64,000 bases of DNA, from NCBI GenBank assembly GCA_025210555.1, contig JAOARL010000014.1, positions 1-64,000 on the forward strand, given 5' to 3'. Below are positions 49,031 to 56,119 of this stretch, in pieces. The stretch comes from Clostridia bacterium. Its GTDB lineage: Bacteria > Bacillota > Clostridia > Lachnospirales > JAOARL01. The translations under genes were made by a program, and so were the position numbers. How positions within the stretch are numbered: the stretch's first letter is position 1; the number at the start of each line of letters is the position of its first letter. The notes below the pieces were generated by a model. The model was not told the DNA's origin, searched no databases, and saw only the letters and a program-made list of their open reading frames with translations.

Positions 49031-49090
49031 ACAGAGATATCCCATGAACTTGGGATGAAGAATCGTTTCCATAGGGAGGCGATTTTTTTA
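49031..49090 (+). ncRNA. AbiF-associated small RNA, copy 2
   Basis: 58 of 60 bases equal copy 1. The two differences are G to A in the loop of hairpin 1 (TGAACT) and G to A in the loop of the terminator hairpin; both stems are unchanged. It starts 118 bp after copy 1. The sequence between copies is not conserved. Confidence 0.72.
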
Positions 49091-49132
49091 TTTTAAATTA
49101 TAGTAATTAGGTGCTAAAAAGATTGTAAAGTT

Positions 49133-49150
49133 TCTAATCTTTTTCTAACC
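49133..49150 (+). other. Paired heptamer sites, element 2 right end
   Basis: TCTAATC at 49133-49139 and TCTAACC at 49144-49150, followed by TTAGAGAGT, paralleling 46953-46979. Confidence 0.5.
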
Positions 49151-49259
49151 TTAGAGAGTATTTTAGATGCCACTTAACTTGTGGATAAAGTGATTAAAAC
49201 CCTTGAAATATGGTAAGAGAGTACGAAAGAGTATGTTATCTGCTTGTCACTGAACCACA

Positions 49260-49303
49260 TTGCCAACGAGAGGGTAGCGGGTTCAAGTCCCGTCTCGCGC
49301 TTA
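49260..49303 (+). repeat. Attachment-site core copy C (tRNA-Gly 3' half)
   Basis: A 44-bp copy differing from copy A by GTCG to GTAG and one acceptor-stem base. Beyond it a degenerate version of the tRNA terminator (ATAACATATT ... GTGTTAT, 49339-49375) remains, suggesting this is the original chromosomal right junction. Confidence 0.82.
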
Positions 49304-49475
49304 ATACTTTTTATATCAAACATAAGAAATGATTTAGATAACATATTTAATACAAATGTGTTATTTTTTATAATTTTTAATAAAACGAAAGTAGTTAAGT
49401 ATATTTAAAATAACTTGATGAATAGAAATGGTTTATAGTATTATGATTAATATAATATTTAATTGGAGCGATAAC

Positions 49476-50144
49476 ATGGAAAAAATAAGATTGGAAAATT
49501 TAGTAGAAAAGATTGTTGAAAATAGTTGTGGTAAATATAAATTCATTACAATTTCAGGTAATGGAGCTGCTGGGAAAACCTTTTTAAGTAAAGCTATAGT
49601 TAAAGAAATTGAATCTAATGGGGAAAATGGTAATTTTTTCTCAATGGATGATTTTATGGTAGATATGCAGTTAAGAAATATGAGTGTTACTGAGTGGGAA
49701 TGTAATGGGGAATTGTTTAAAGGAAGGTATACATCATGTATTAGAGGGTCATATTTTTTAAGAAGTGTAGAATCTATTATGCACACACTGAGATTAGGCA
49801 TGGATTGCTACATGAAACCTGAAAAAGAAGATATGAAATTACTTAAAGGTAATGCTAAAGTTACTGTTATTGAAGGTATAGCTAGTGTTTTTTTAGAAAA
49901 TAATAAAGATATACTAAAAGTATTTGTCGAATGTGATATGGATGTTGAACTTGATAGAAGATTACAAAGAGATAAAATAATTTATACAGCAGAGAAAATA
50001 AGAAATGATTTTGAAGAAAGGAATAGTCAATTTATATTTAATATAATGCCTCATAAGGAAGAGCATGATTTAATATTAAAAAGCAATTCTGATTTTACAT
50101 ATAGCATAGAAAAAGATATAAAAAAAATTTGTTTAGAAGGATAG
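49476..50144 (+). CDS. Uridine-kinase-like P-loop protein
   Basis: A 222-residue P-loop kinase. The P-loop is GNGAAGKT at 28-35, FFSMDDFM follows at the position of the substrate-binding DDFY of uridine kinases, and VTVIEGIASVF with DRRLQRD completes the pattern. It would phosphorylate a nucleoside or related compound. The ATG at 49476 has GGAG 7 nt upstream; the earlier in-frame start lacks one. It is the first gene right of the tRNA-derived units and its terminator is related to that of the small RNAs. Confidence 0.7.
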   Translation: MEKIRLENLVEKIVENSCGKYKFITISGNGAAGKTFLSKAIVKEIESNGENGNFFSMDDFMVDMQLRNMSVTEWECNGELFKGRYTSCIRGSYFLRSVESIMHTLRLGMDCYMKPEKEDMKLLKGNAKVTVIEGIASVFLENNKDILKVFVECDMDVELDRRLQRDKIIYTAEKIRNDFEERNSQFIFNIMPHKEEHDLILKSNSDFTYSIEKDIKKICLEG

Positions 50145-50183
50145 AAAATCTTTATACATTAAAAAGAATATAATTGATTTGAG

Positions 50184-50212
50184 AATCGTTTCCAAGTGGA
50201 GGCGATTTTTTT
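50184..50212 (+). terminator. Terminator homologous to the small-RNA terminators
   Basis: AATCGTTTCC / GGAGGCGATT with loop AAGT and a T7 run: the same two arms as the terminators at 48942 and 49051, but without the upstream CCCA/TGGG hairpin. Confidence 0.85.
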
Positions 50213-50359
50213 GTTTTTAATTATTTAATAGTAAGTTGAAAAAGGTTAATACTTTTATTATTATTAAATTAGTTAAATAAGATATTTATTATGATTTCCA
50301 ATGATAGATTCATTAATGCACTTAGGATATATTAAGATAAAGAAAGGATCATATATTAT

Positions 50360-50986
50360 ATGTTAGATGTTAAAGAGTTTTGTAAAGATATAAGAGCTGG
50401 TAATATTAAAACATTAAATGCTACTAAGATAGAATTAGTTGAAATTTTATGTGGAAAAATTAAGGACTTAAATATAACAGATAAAACATCAAAATATGTT
50501 TCAAAAGATGAAGTTACGGGAGAGATTATAATTCATACTTTTGAAGGTGGATTTAAGTATAATGATATAGATAGAGTTTTAGTTTTTAGAATATTAAAAG
50601 GTGCGATTTATGATGAGTTTGGAGGGCTCCATTTATATGCAATTTCTGAAGAAAAAGCAAATGAATTGCTTGATAATAAAATAACATTAGATAGTGTAGA
50701 AGAAAGCGTTAAAAATGATATTATAGAATTAGCAGAAGCTTTTTGTGATAATAAATATTCAGTAGTTAAAACTGATAAAGTTGAAAAGAAAGTATTAGAA
50801 GTAACAGGAGAAATGCTAGATGATGGAAAAACTAAAATGTCATATTTATCATCATGGGGAGAGTTAGCTTTTGCAGAGTTAGGTGATTATATTATAATTG
50901 AAGATGAAAATAATGATAAAATATATACAGTAACTAGAAATAGTTTTGATAAAACATATAGAATAAGTAGAAGTCTAAAATGTTAA
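50360..50986 (+). CDS. Protein of unknown function
   Basis: A 208-residue soluble protein I do not recognise. The N-terminal half is mixed alpha/beta with GGFKYNDIDRVLVFRILKGA; the C-terminal part (about 140-208) looks strand-rich. It starts at ATG 50360 with a poorly placed AAAGGA upstream. The nucleotidyltransferase-like gene follows 20 bp later, so they may form a pair. Confidence 0.6.
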   Translation: MLDVKEFCKDIRAGNIKTLNATKIELVEILCGKIKDLNITDKTSKYVSKDEVTGEIIIHTFEGGFKYNDIDRVLVFRILKGAIYDEFGGLHLYAISEEKANELLDNKITLDSVEESVKNDIIELAEAFCDNKYSVVKTDKVEKKVLEVTGEMLDDGKTKMSYLSSWGELAFAELGDYIIIEDENNDKIYTVTRNSFDKTYRISRSLKC

Positions 50987-51006
50987 GATTAAACTGAAGG
51001 AGTATT

Positions 51007-51423
51007 ATGAATAAGTTAAAATATTTAAAAGAACTAGATGAATTAAAACTAAATATAAATGATTATGCTATAGGTGGAAGTGGGCCTCTAGTAATAAGAG
51101 GACTAAAAGAATCTAATAGAGATATAGATATTTTAGTTAATAATAAAGTTTGGAATGAGTTAAGTAATAAACTAGAAATTTTGGAAATAGAAATTAATAA
51201 AAAGCTTGTTAAATACATTCAATATAAGAATATTGCTATATTAAATTCTGTTCAGGGGTTTGAAGATAGTGAAATTGAAAAGGTTATAGATAGGGCAGAT
51301 ATAATTGAAGGGTATAGTTTTGTAAGTTTAGAAGACACAATAATATGTAAAAAGAGTTCAGGTAGAGAAAAAGACTTAAAACAAGTAGATAAGATTAAAG
51401 AATATATTCTTAAAGATAATTGA
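51007..51423 (+). CDS. Nucleotidyltransferase-fold protein
   Basis: A 138-residue protein with the minimal nucleotidyltransferase signature: GGSGPL at 23-28 and R38-D-I-D41-I-L-V, the two aspartates that hold metal. REKDLKQVDKI near the end matches the region after the core in MNT/AbiEii-like proteins. It has no HEPN partner of the MNT-HEPN toxin-antitoxin type next to it, though the unknown gene before it could be a partner. A weak terminator follows. Confidence 0.6.
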   Translation: MNKLKYLKELDELKLNINDYAIGGSGPLVIRGLKESNRDIDILVNNKVWNELSNKLEILEIEINKKLVKYIQYKNIAILNSVQGFEDSEIEKVIDRADIIEGYSFVSLEDTIICKKSSGREKDLKQVDKIKEYILKDN

Positions 51424-51454
51424 GGGGCTAAAAAATAAAAAGTCTCTTTTTTTA
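51423..51454 (+). terminator. Weak terminator
   Basis: AGGGGCT / AGTCTCT, 7 bp with two G-U pairs, 11-nt loop and a T-run. Confidence 0.5.
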
Positions 51455-51490
51455 TTGGAATGATAAAAACAAATAATTTGGGGAGTAAAT

Positions 51491-51589
51491 TTAGGCAGTT
51501 TAAATTTTATTAGTGTTGCCTAATAATTGATATGGTTTAATAAGTATAAAAAAATTGTAGAATTTGATAATATTACTTATAAGTAATAT
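51491..51589. promoter_or_regulatory. Intergenic inverted repeats before the XRE gene
   Basis: TTAGGCA (51491-51497) and TGCCTAA (51517-51523) form one inverted repeat; ATATTACTTATAAGTAATAT at 51570-51589 is a perfect 20-bp palindrome. The latter is a plausible operator of the XRE regulator encoded 100 bp on. No gene is seen in 51455-51691. Confidence 0.4.
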
Positions 51590-51691
51590 CGTGGAATGGA
51601 ATAATTCAAATTTATATTCTATGAGAATAAAAGGGAGTAAAAATATATATGTTTATCTAAGGAAAGATATAATGTATTAGGAGAGGATATT

Positions 51692-52008
51692 ATGAATGAT
51701 AAAAGGTTAGTTGATCCCCAGGAATGGATTAATCAAAATTATGATGATGTGTTTGAGTTAGATGATTTATTATATGAAATATCTATGAAGATATTTGATG
51801 AAAGAATAAGAAGAGGTTTAAATCAAAAAGAATTTGCAAATTTGCTTGGTGTAAATCAATCTATGGTTTCAAAATTAGAGAGTGGAGAATACAATCCATC
51901 TATAAAGCAATTATATAAAATATCAAAAAACTTGATTTAAGATTAACTATAATTTTAGGTGGAAATAAAAATATTTATAAAAATGAAGAATGTTTAAATA
52001 TAGATTAA
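51692..52008 (+). CDS. XRE family regulator, complete only through a -1 frameshift
   Basis: The zero frame (51692-51940) encodes 82 residues: an N-terminal WINQNYDDVFELDDLLYEIS extension and an HTH (about 34-82, NQKEFANLLGVNQSMVSKLESGEYNPSIKQLYKIS) and stops at TAA 51938. At 51925-51931 the in-phase heptamer A-AAA-AAC precedes the stop. A -1 shift there continues with LDLRLTIILGGNKNIYKNEE and five further residues to TAA 52006-52008, the kind of tail such regulators have, and this stop lies in a terminator loop as at many genes here. It is either programmed frameshifting, a one-base deletion, or an assembly error. Confidence 0.65.
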
Positions 52009-52028
52009 CATAATAGTCTATATTTTTT
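51996..52028 (+). terminator. Terminator after the XRE gene
   Basis: A 9-bp stem AAATATAGA / TCTATATTT, 12-nt loop and a T-run. The -1-frame stop codon (52006-52008) lies in the loop. Confidence 0.8.
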
Positions 52029-52093
52029 TGTCAAATAATATCAATTTTTTTATTAAAGAGGTAAAATAGTATTTAGTTTTGGAGGTGTTAGAT

Positions 52094-52900
52094 GTGTTAA
52101 CTATGAAAAGCAGAAAAGATATAGAGAGAATGAAGAAATACCATAGAACGGGTGATATGATTAATTTATTGACTTACTTTCCTGAATTAAGTCCTATAAA
52201 AGATTTAACTATTATAGAAAATGAAAAAGATTATTATGAAAACATAGATTATTGTAGTGGCTTAAAAGCACAAAGAAATGATACATTAAGAAGCAAACCA
52301 TCTATGAAAAGTATAGAAGGAAAAGGACATGGCATTAATATATTGGATGTTATTGAAAAGGTGAAAAATATTGATAAAGATGGTGTGGTTGTTCTTTTTA
52401 ACTTAACAAACAAGCCTAGTGAAAGATATGATAGATATGCAGGTATATCAGTAGGTGTTAGTGTTGGTAGGGGAGTTTACATAGATGCCGTTTCAAAGGG
52501 ATTTGACGGAAGGGAAGTTTCTAAAGGTTTGGATGTACATGAAAGGTATTATATTCCGTGGTTTGATATTAAGCTATTAAATATACAAAAACTAAAAGAG
52601 TATAGAACATATTTAATATCAACTGATAAATATGTTGAGAGTAGATCTAAAAGGTTAGAATTTTTAAAGTCAGTAGGTATAGATGAAAAAGTAGCATTAA
52701 AAGAAGTGCCAGAAGTATATGAAGAAATACCAGAATTTATATGGGAAGATGTACTCAAAAAAATACTTAAAAGGTTATTAGTATTAGAAGCTGAGCTGAA
52801 AATGTTTGGCTTTACAGAGTTTGCAATAAGTGGACATACTGAAGGCAAATGCTTTATGCCGTGGCAAATGTTTGATAAGAGTAGATATAATTTTAAATAA
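52094..52900 (+). CDS. Protein of unknown function
   Basis: A 268-residue soluble protein from GTG 52094, which has GGAGG 8 nt upstream; TTG 52079 overlaps that site and ATG 52103 lies too far away. It carries a conserved-looking core GISVGVSVGRGVYIDAVSKGFDGREVSKGLDVHERYYIPWFD (about 115-156) and a C-terminal helical region. I do not recognise a family. A 9-bp inverted repeat follows the stop. Confidence 0.6.
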   Translation: MLTMKSRKDIERMKKYHRTGDMINLLTYFPELSPIKDLTIIENEKDYYENIDYCSGLKAQRNDTLRSKPSMKSIEGKGHGINILDVIEKVKNIDKDGVVVLFNLTNKPSERYDRYAGISVGVSVGRGVYIDAVSKGFDGREVSKGLDVHERYYIPWFDIKLLNIQKLKEYRTYLISTDKYVESRSKRLEFLKSVGIDEKVALKEVPEVYEEIPEFIWEDVLKKILKRLLVLEAELKMFGFTEFAISGHTEGKCFMPWQMFDKSRYNFK

Positions 52901-52909
52901 CTTGTTATT

Positions 52910-52936
52910 AATTATAGCTATGCTATAATTCTTTTA
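52910..52936. promoter_or_regulatory. Inverted repeat before the DMT transporter gene
   Basis: AATTATAGC-TAT-GCTATAATT is a perfect 9-bp inverted repeat followed by CTTTTA. It can be a terminator of the upstream gene; it also contains a TATAAT that could serve as -10 box for the transporter. Confidence 0.5.
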
Positions 52937-52955
52937 GAAAAGGAGTGAAGTTGAC

Positions 52956-53852
52956 TTGAATATTATAAAAGATTATAAGTATGAATTAATGGTTATTATG
53001 GCAATAACATTTAGCCTTATGGCAACTGTTATAGTTAAATTGCTTGATGAGGTTTCGTTTATAGAAAAACTGTTTTTCTGTTATATGACAGTATTAATAG
53101 TAACAGTCATTAATATAAAAAGAAAAAAGATAAGTGTTAAAACTAATGTTAAGAAAAAGCATTTTGTTAGGGCAGTATTAGGGATTATGTCATTAGGTAC
53201 TTTTTATTATGTAGCTCCACATATGGAGCTTACAGATATAACAGCCCTTGATTATGTATATCCACTTTTTATATTACTTAACACATTTGAATTGCATAAA
53301 GAAAAGATAAAGAAAAATTATTTAGGTATATTATTTATGTCGCTTGTAGGAGCAGTACTTATTATAAATCCGAAGCTTAATAGTGAGATGATATATATTG
53401 GTATAAGTTTAGTAGCAATATATATACAATCTTTTATACCTATATATTTAAATGAACTTAAGAAAACAGAAAAGACAGAAGTAATACTATTTTATTACTC
53501 ATTAACATCAGTATTAGTATTTGGACCAATGTTTATACTAAACTTTAAGCCAATGAGCCTTAAAACTATAATAGGATTAATAATGATAGGTATTTGTACA
53601 TCATTATTCCAATATTTAAATACAACATCATATAAGTATTTAGAAATGAATGTTATAAGTATATATAAAAACTTAAGAATAGTTATAGCAACTATATTTG
53701 CAGTAGTAGTATTTAAACAGGAAATAGTATTACAAGAAATGGTTGGAATAATGCTTATAGTAGCAGGCGTTTTGCTAAGTTTTAAATTTAATCATCACGT
53801 AAGTGAAGATAAGGAAAAACTAAAAGCAAACACAAGCAATGCACTTAGATAA
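52956..53852 (+). CDS. DMT superfamily (EamA-type) transporter
   Basis: A 298-residue membrane protein with about ten hydrophobic segments in two five-helix halves, the EamA/DME plan. Such proteins export metabolites such as amino acids or purines; no substrate is indicated. The second half shows the typical YLEMNVISIYKNLRIVIATIFAVVVFKQE, matching the C-terminal EamA repeat. TTG start with GGAG upstream. The stop codon forms the loop of a terminator. Confidence 0.85.
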   Translation: MNIIKDYKYELMVIMAITFSLMATVIVKLLDEVSFIEKLFFCYMTVLIVTVINIKRKKISVKTNVKKKHFVRAVLGIMSLGTFYYVAPHMELTDITALDYVYPLFILLNTFELHKEKIKKNYLGILFMSLVGAVLIINPKLNSEMIYIGISLVAIYIQSFIPIYLNELKKTEKTEVILFYYSLTSVLVFGPMFILNFKPMSLKTIIGLIMIGICTSLFQYLNTTSYKYLEMNVISIYKNLRIVIATIFAVVVFKQEIVLQEMVGIMLIVAGVLLSFKFNHHVSEDKEKLKANTSNALR

Positions 53853-53869
53853 TCTAAGTGTATTTTTTG
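53839..53869 (+). terminator. Terminator with the stop codon in its loop
   Basis: An 11-bp stem ATGCACTTAGA / TCTAAGTGTAT around TAA, the transporter stop, followed by T6. Confidence 0.87.
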
Positions 53870-53880
53870 TTCGAAATTGT

Positions 53881-53918
53881 TTGACAATTCAATATAAAGG
53901 GTGTTATTATTGATAACA
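53881..53918 (+). promoter_or_regulatory. Promoter with TGTTAT/ATAACA operator candidate
   Basis: TTGACA at 53881-53886 and TATTAT at 53905-53910, 18 bp apart. The inverted repeat TGTTAT-TATTG-ATAACA (53902-53918) covers the -10 box. Confidence 0.6.
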
Positions 53919-53942
53919 ATATTACTAAAATGGAGGTAAAGT

Positions 53943-54332
53943 ATGGGAACAATAAAAAACATAATAAAAATGTTTGGACGAAACAGTACAGGAGATATTA
54001 ATCAAGATTTAGACAAAATAGCAGAAGGATTAAGTGGTAGCGTGCTTTTTCTTGAGCCTATTGAAAAAGACTTAGAAGAACATTTTATAGATAATTATGG
54101 ATTAGAGAAGTATAATGGTATTAATCCTACGTATACAAAAGTAGAAGAAACTAAATATGGATTTATTCCAATGGTAAATAGAGAAGATGAGGTAGCTGGA
54201 TATGTAGTAGAGAAGCTAACAGGTGAAAAACTTAATCTTGATTATGTAGAATCAAAGGTTTCTGCTAATGAGGCAGGTATTGTTTTAGAATTTAATAAGT
54301 TAGTATCAGAAAAACTTACAGGGGAGAAGTAA
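53943..54332 (+). CDS. Small acidic protein of unknown function
   Basis: A 129-residue soluble protein with the strong GGAGG site at 53932. It contains two copies of the short phrase EKLTGEK (about 88-94 and 123-129), the second being the C-terminus. No known motif. It is transcribed from an apparently regulated promoter together with the next gene, 51 bp away. Confidence 0.65.
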   Translation: MGTIKNIIKMFGRNSTGDINQDLDKIAEGLSGSVLFLEPIEKDLEEHFIDNYGLEKYNGINPTYTKVEETKYGFIPMVNREDEVAGYVVEKLTGEKLNLDYVESKVSANEAGIVLEFNKLVSEKLTGEK

Positions 54333-54383
54333 ATATTAAATGATAAAGTATTTTCTTTAAGTATTTTATAAAGGAGTGGAAAT

Positions 54384-54893
54384 ATGAAAGAAGAAAAAAG
54401 TATTAATGGTGACTTAATGGAATTTGTTAAAGGTGTTCATATAAATGAACCAACTTTACTAAGAGTAGAACCAATAGTTAATGCTATTTTAAACGATCAT
54501 GGAAAAGAAATTTCAAAAGAAGTAGGGGCTAGCCAAGTATATTCAGGTAATGCTGAAACAGTTGTATGGCCAGTTAAAGATGAAGATGAGGTTATTAGAG
54601 ACGCAGTTATAGGGTTTAATGATTTAAAGAAAATAGAGTTTCAACTTATGCCTTTGATAGAAAATGAGAATGCTTCTTTGGAAGAAATTGAAGAGGCAAG
54701 AGATGAACTGCTTGCAAGATACAAAGATATCTTAGATGTTGAAGAAGACAAAGAAAGAGATATATTTAAGGCTTTTGGATATGAAACAAAAAATGGTCCT
54801 ACATATAGAAAAAACCATATAGCAGTTACTAATAGAAGAGATAAAAAAAGGCTGTTTAAGAAAGAAAATAATAATGTTGCAATAGGTTTATAA
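54384..54893 (+). CDS. Protein of unknown function
   Basis: A 169-residue soluble, mostly helical protein with an acidic middle (about 70-125) and a basic end (RKNHIAVTNRRDKKRLFKKE). AAGGAGTGG precedes the ATG. No family recognised. The charge split could mean nucleic-acid or protein binding, but nothing more specific can be said. Confidence 0.65.
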   Translation: MKEEKSINGDLMEFVKGVHINEPTLLRVEPIVNAILNDHGKEISKEVGASQVYSGNAETVVWPVKDEDEVIRDAVIGFNDLKKIEFQLMPLIENENASLEEIEEARDELLARYKDILDVEEDKERDIFKAFGYETKNGPTYRKNHIAVTNRRDKKRLFKKENNNVAIGL

Positions 54894-54916
54894 ATTATTA
54901 AGTTAATAGAAATTTA

Positions 54917-54938
54917 AGAAAGGCGTAAGCCTTTTTTA
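54917..54938 (+). terminator. Terminator after 54893
   Basis: AAAGGC / GCCTTT with loop GTAA, extended by a G-U and A-U pair, then a T-run. Confidence 0.7.
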
Positions 54939-54984
54939 ATTGTATACAAAGTAGTTTATGCTATAATTGAGTTGAGGTGATTTG

Positions 54985-55572
54985 ATGGAGGCTAAAGGAA
55001 GTATACTAGATGATGAACTATTTGTTTTTCTAAAAGAAAATGACATAGAAAGTCATAGAAATTTTGTTATACAAATTAATGATATAATACACTGCTTTAC
55101 AGATGAAATACTTAGAAAAGTACTAGTAAGGGAAGCTGCTATACCATATGATTTACATGGACAAGTTAAACTTTTATATTCTCTTGGAGTGCTTAGTGCA
55201 TTTGATAAAAATGAACTATACATATTAAATGGTGTTAGAAATAAATTTGCGCATAACTATAAACTAAAAGATATATCACCTGAGTTCTTTGAAGGAAGCA
55301 AATTATTTAAATCTATTGATGAAGGTATTAGGGCTAGTGCCGAGAATTTTATAAGCAAAAAGCCAGAGATGAAAGGTAAAATAACAGATGCACTTATATT
55401 TGAATCAATACTTAGAACATATGCATATGACATAATATTTGTTATGAAAGATATAAGAGACAATAAGCTTGTTAAGTTAAAGGCATGTGAAAAAAGAGAT
55501 GTTAAAGATTATTTAGGCCATATGGATGATTGGAATAAACTTATGGGAAGTGCAAAAAGAATAAATATATAG
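54985..55572 (+). CDS. MltR/HEPN-like protein with an R-x4-H motif
   Basis: A 195-residue helical protein. LLYSLGVLSAFDKNELYILNGVRNKFAHNY (about 63-92) matches the core of MltR-type proteins (ALGLI then IRNxFAH), and R85-N-K-F-A-H90 fits the HEPN R-x4-H motif. It may be a regulator, as MltR is, or a stand-alone HEPN protein; no antitoxin-like partner is adjacent. ATG 54985 has GAGG 7 nt upstream; the TTG one codon earlier is an alternative. Confidence 0.55.
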   Translation: MEAKGSILDDELFVFLKENDIESHRNFVIQINDIIHCFTDEILRKVLVREAAIPYDLHGQVKLLYSLGVLSAFDKNELYILNGVRNKFAHNYKLKDISPEFFEGSKLFKSIDEGIRASAENFISKKPEMKGKITDALIFESILRTYAYDIIFVMKDIRDNKLVKLKACEKRDVKDYLGHMDDWNKLMGSAKRINI

Positions 55573-55631
55573 AAATAATATAAGTTATAGTATATAATAA
55601 ATTTGAAAGAAAACTAGGAGGAGAAATAGAT

Positions 55632-56024
55632 ATGACAGATAAGTTAAACGTAAGTATGATTTTATGTAAAGAAGTAGAAGTTAAAGATGGAGCATTACTT
55701 TCTATAAAAGGATTATTTGAAAGTATTGATGAAGAAAACTTAGATAGCCCAGTAGAGGTTGTTATGAATATTAGTTCTATTCAATTAGATCCAACAAAAT
55801 TAGTTATTAAAATAGCTAAGAAAGAAGAAGAAGGATTAGTTACTAGACCTTTCCAAACTTATGAAGTAAAAGGAACAGTTGATAGAATGTATGGATTTAA
55901 ACTTAAAAAAGAAGATTTAAAAGGTAAAGGTTTCTATAGTTTATTAGTATATGCAGCTGAAGATGCTGAGAAGATAGATACTGAAAAAGATTTAAAATTA
56001 GTAAAGAGATTTTCTGTAAAATAG
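55632..56024 (+). CDS. Protein of unknown function (possibly DUF6941-like)
   Basis: A 130-residue protein that reads as a beta sandwich: VSMILCKEVEVKDGALLSIKGLFESI, then a Pro-bearing strand region and paired strands to the end. The opening, with a Cys followed by a GLFESI turn, recalls DUF6941, which has no known function; the match is from memory and weak. AGGAGGAG precedes the ATG. The stop codon lies in a terminator stem. Confidence 0.5.
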   Translation: MTDKLNVSMILCKEVEVKDGALLSIKGLFESIDEENLDSPVEVVMNISSIQLDPTKLVIKIAKKEEEGLVTRPFQTYEVKGTVDRMYGFKLKKEDLKGKGFYSLLVYAAEDAEKIDTEKDLKLVKRFSVK

Positions 56025-56053
56025 AGCGAATTTTTTCGCTTTATTTTTTTGTT
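56019..56053 (+). terminator. Terminator overlapping the stop of the 55632 gene
   Basis: A 12-bp stem AAATAGAGCGAA / TTCGCTTTATTT with one G-U pair, loop TTTT, then a T-run. Confidence 0.85.
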
Positions 56054-56119
56054 TAAATATTATAGTACTGCTAGAAAATATATGATAAAATATTTATATA
56101 ATTTTTTAGGGGGAACTTA

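Larger units (their letters stand above)
47007..49303 (+). mobile_element. Integrase-less element 2 at tRNA-Gly, carrying the AbiF-ncRNA module
   Basis: A 2,253-bp unit from the end of core copy B to the end of copy C. Its left end repeats over about 100 bp the left end of element 1: heptamer pair (47100-47117) and terminator (47122-47154). Its right end has the heptamer pair at 49133-49150 and the CTGCTTGTCAC-GAACCACA stretch before copy C. Cargo: coiled-coil membrane-anchored protein, AbiF-like protein, two 60-nt RNAs. No recombinase gene. The 47155-47333 stretch holds no convincing gene. Confidence 0.7.

Noticed and set aside
48913-49090. The two 60-nt repeats as a short CRISPR array
   Set aside because: Only two units, each with a terminator; copy 1 has its own promoter and copy 2 at least a -10 box. 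The sequence between them looks like promoter DNA, not a spacer, and no cas1/cas2 is near.
48913-49090. ToxIN-type (type III) antitoxin repeats
   Set aside because: No ToxN-like protein is nearby and the unit lacks the short tandem-repeat structure; the neighbour is an HEPN Abi_2 protein.
47007-49303. tRNA-Gly copies B and C as functional tRNA genes
   Set aside because: Both lack the D arm and 5' acceptor strand; the upstream sequence does not match the tRNA 5' half.
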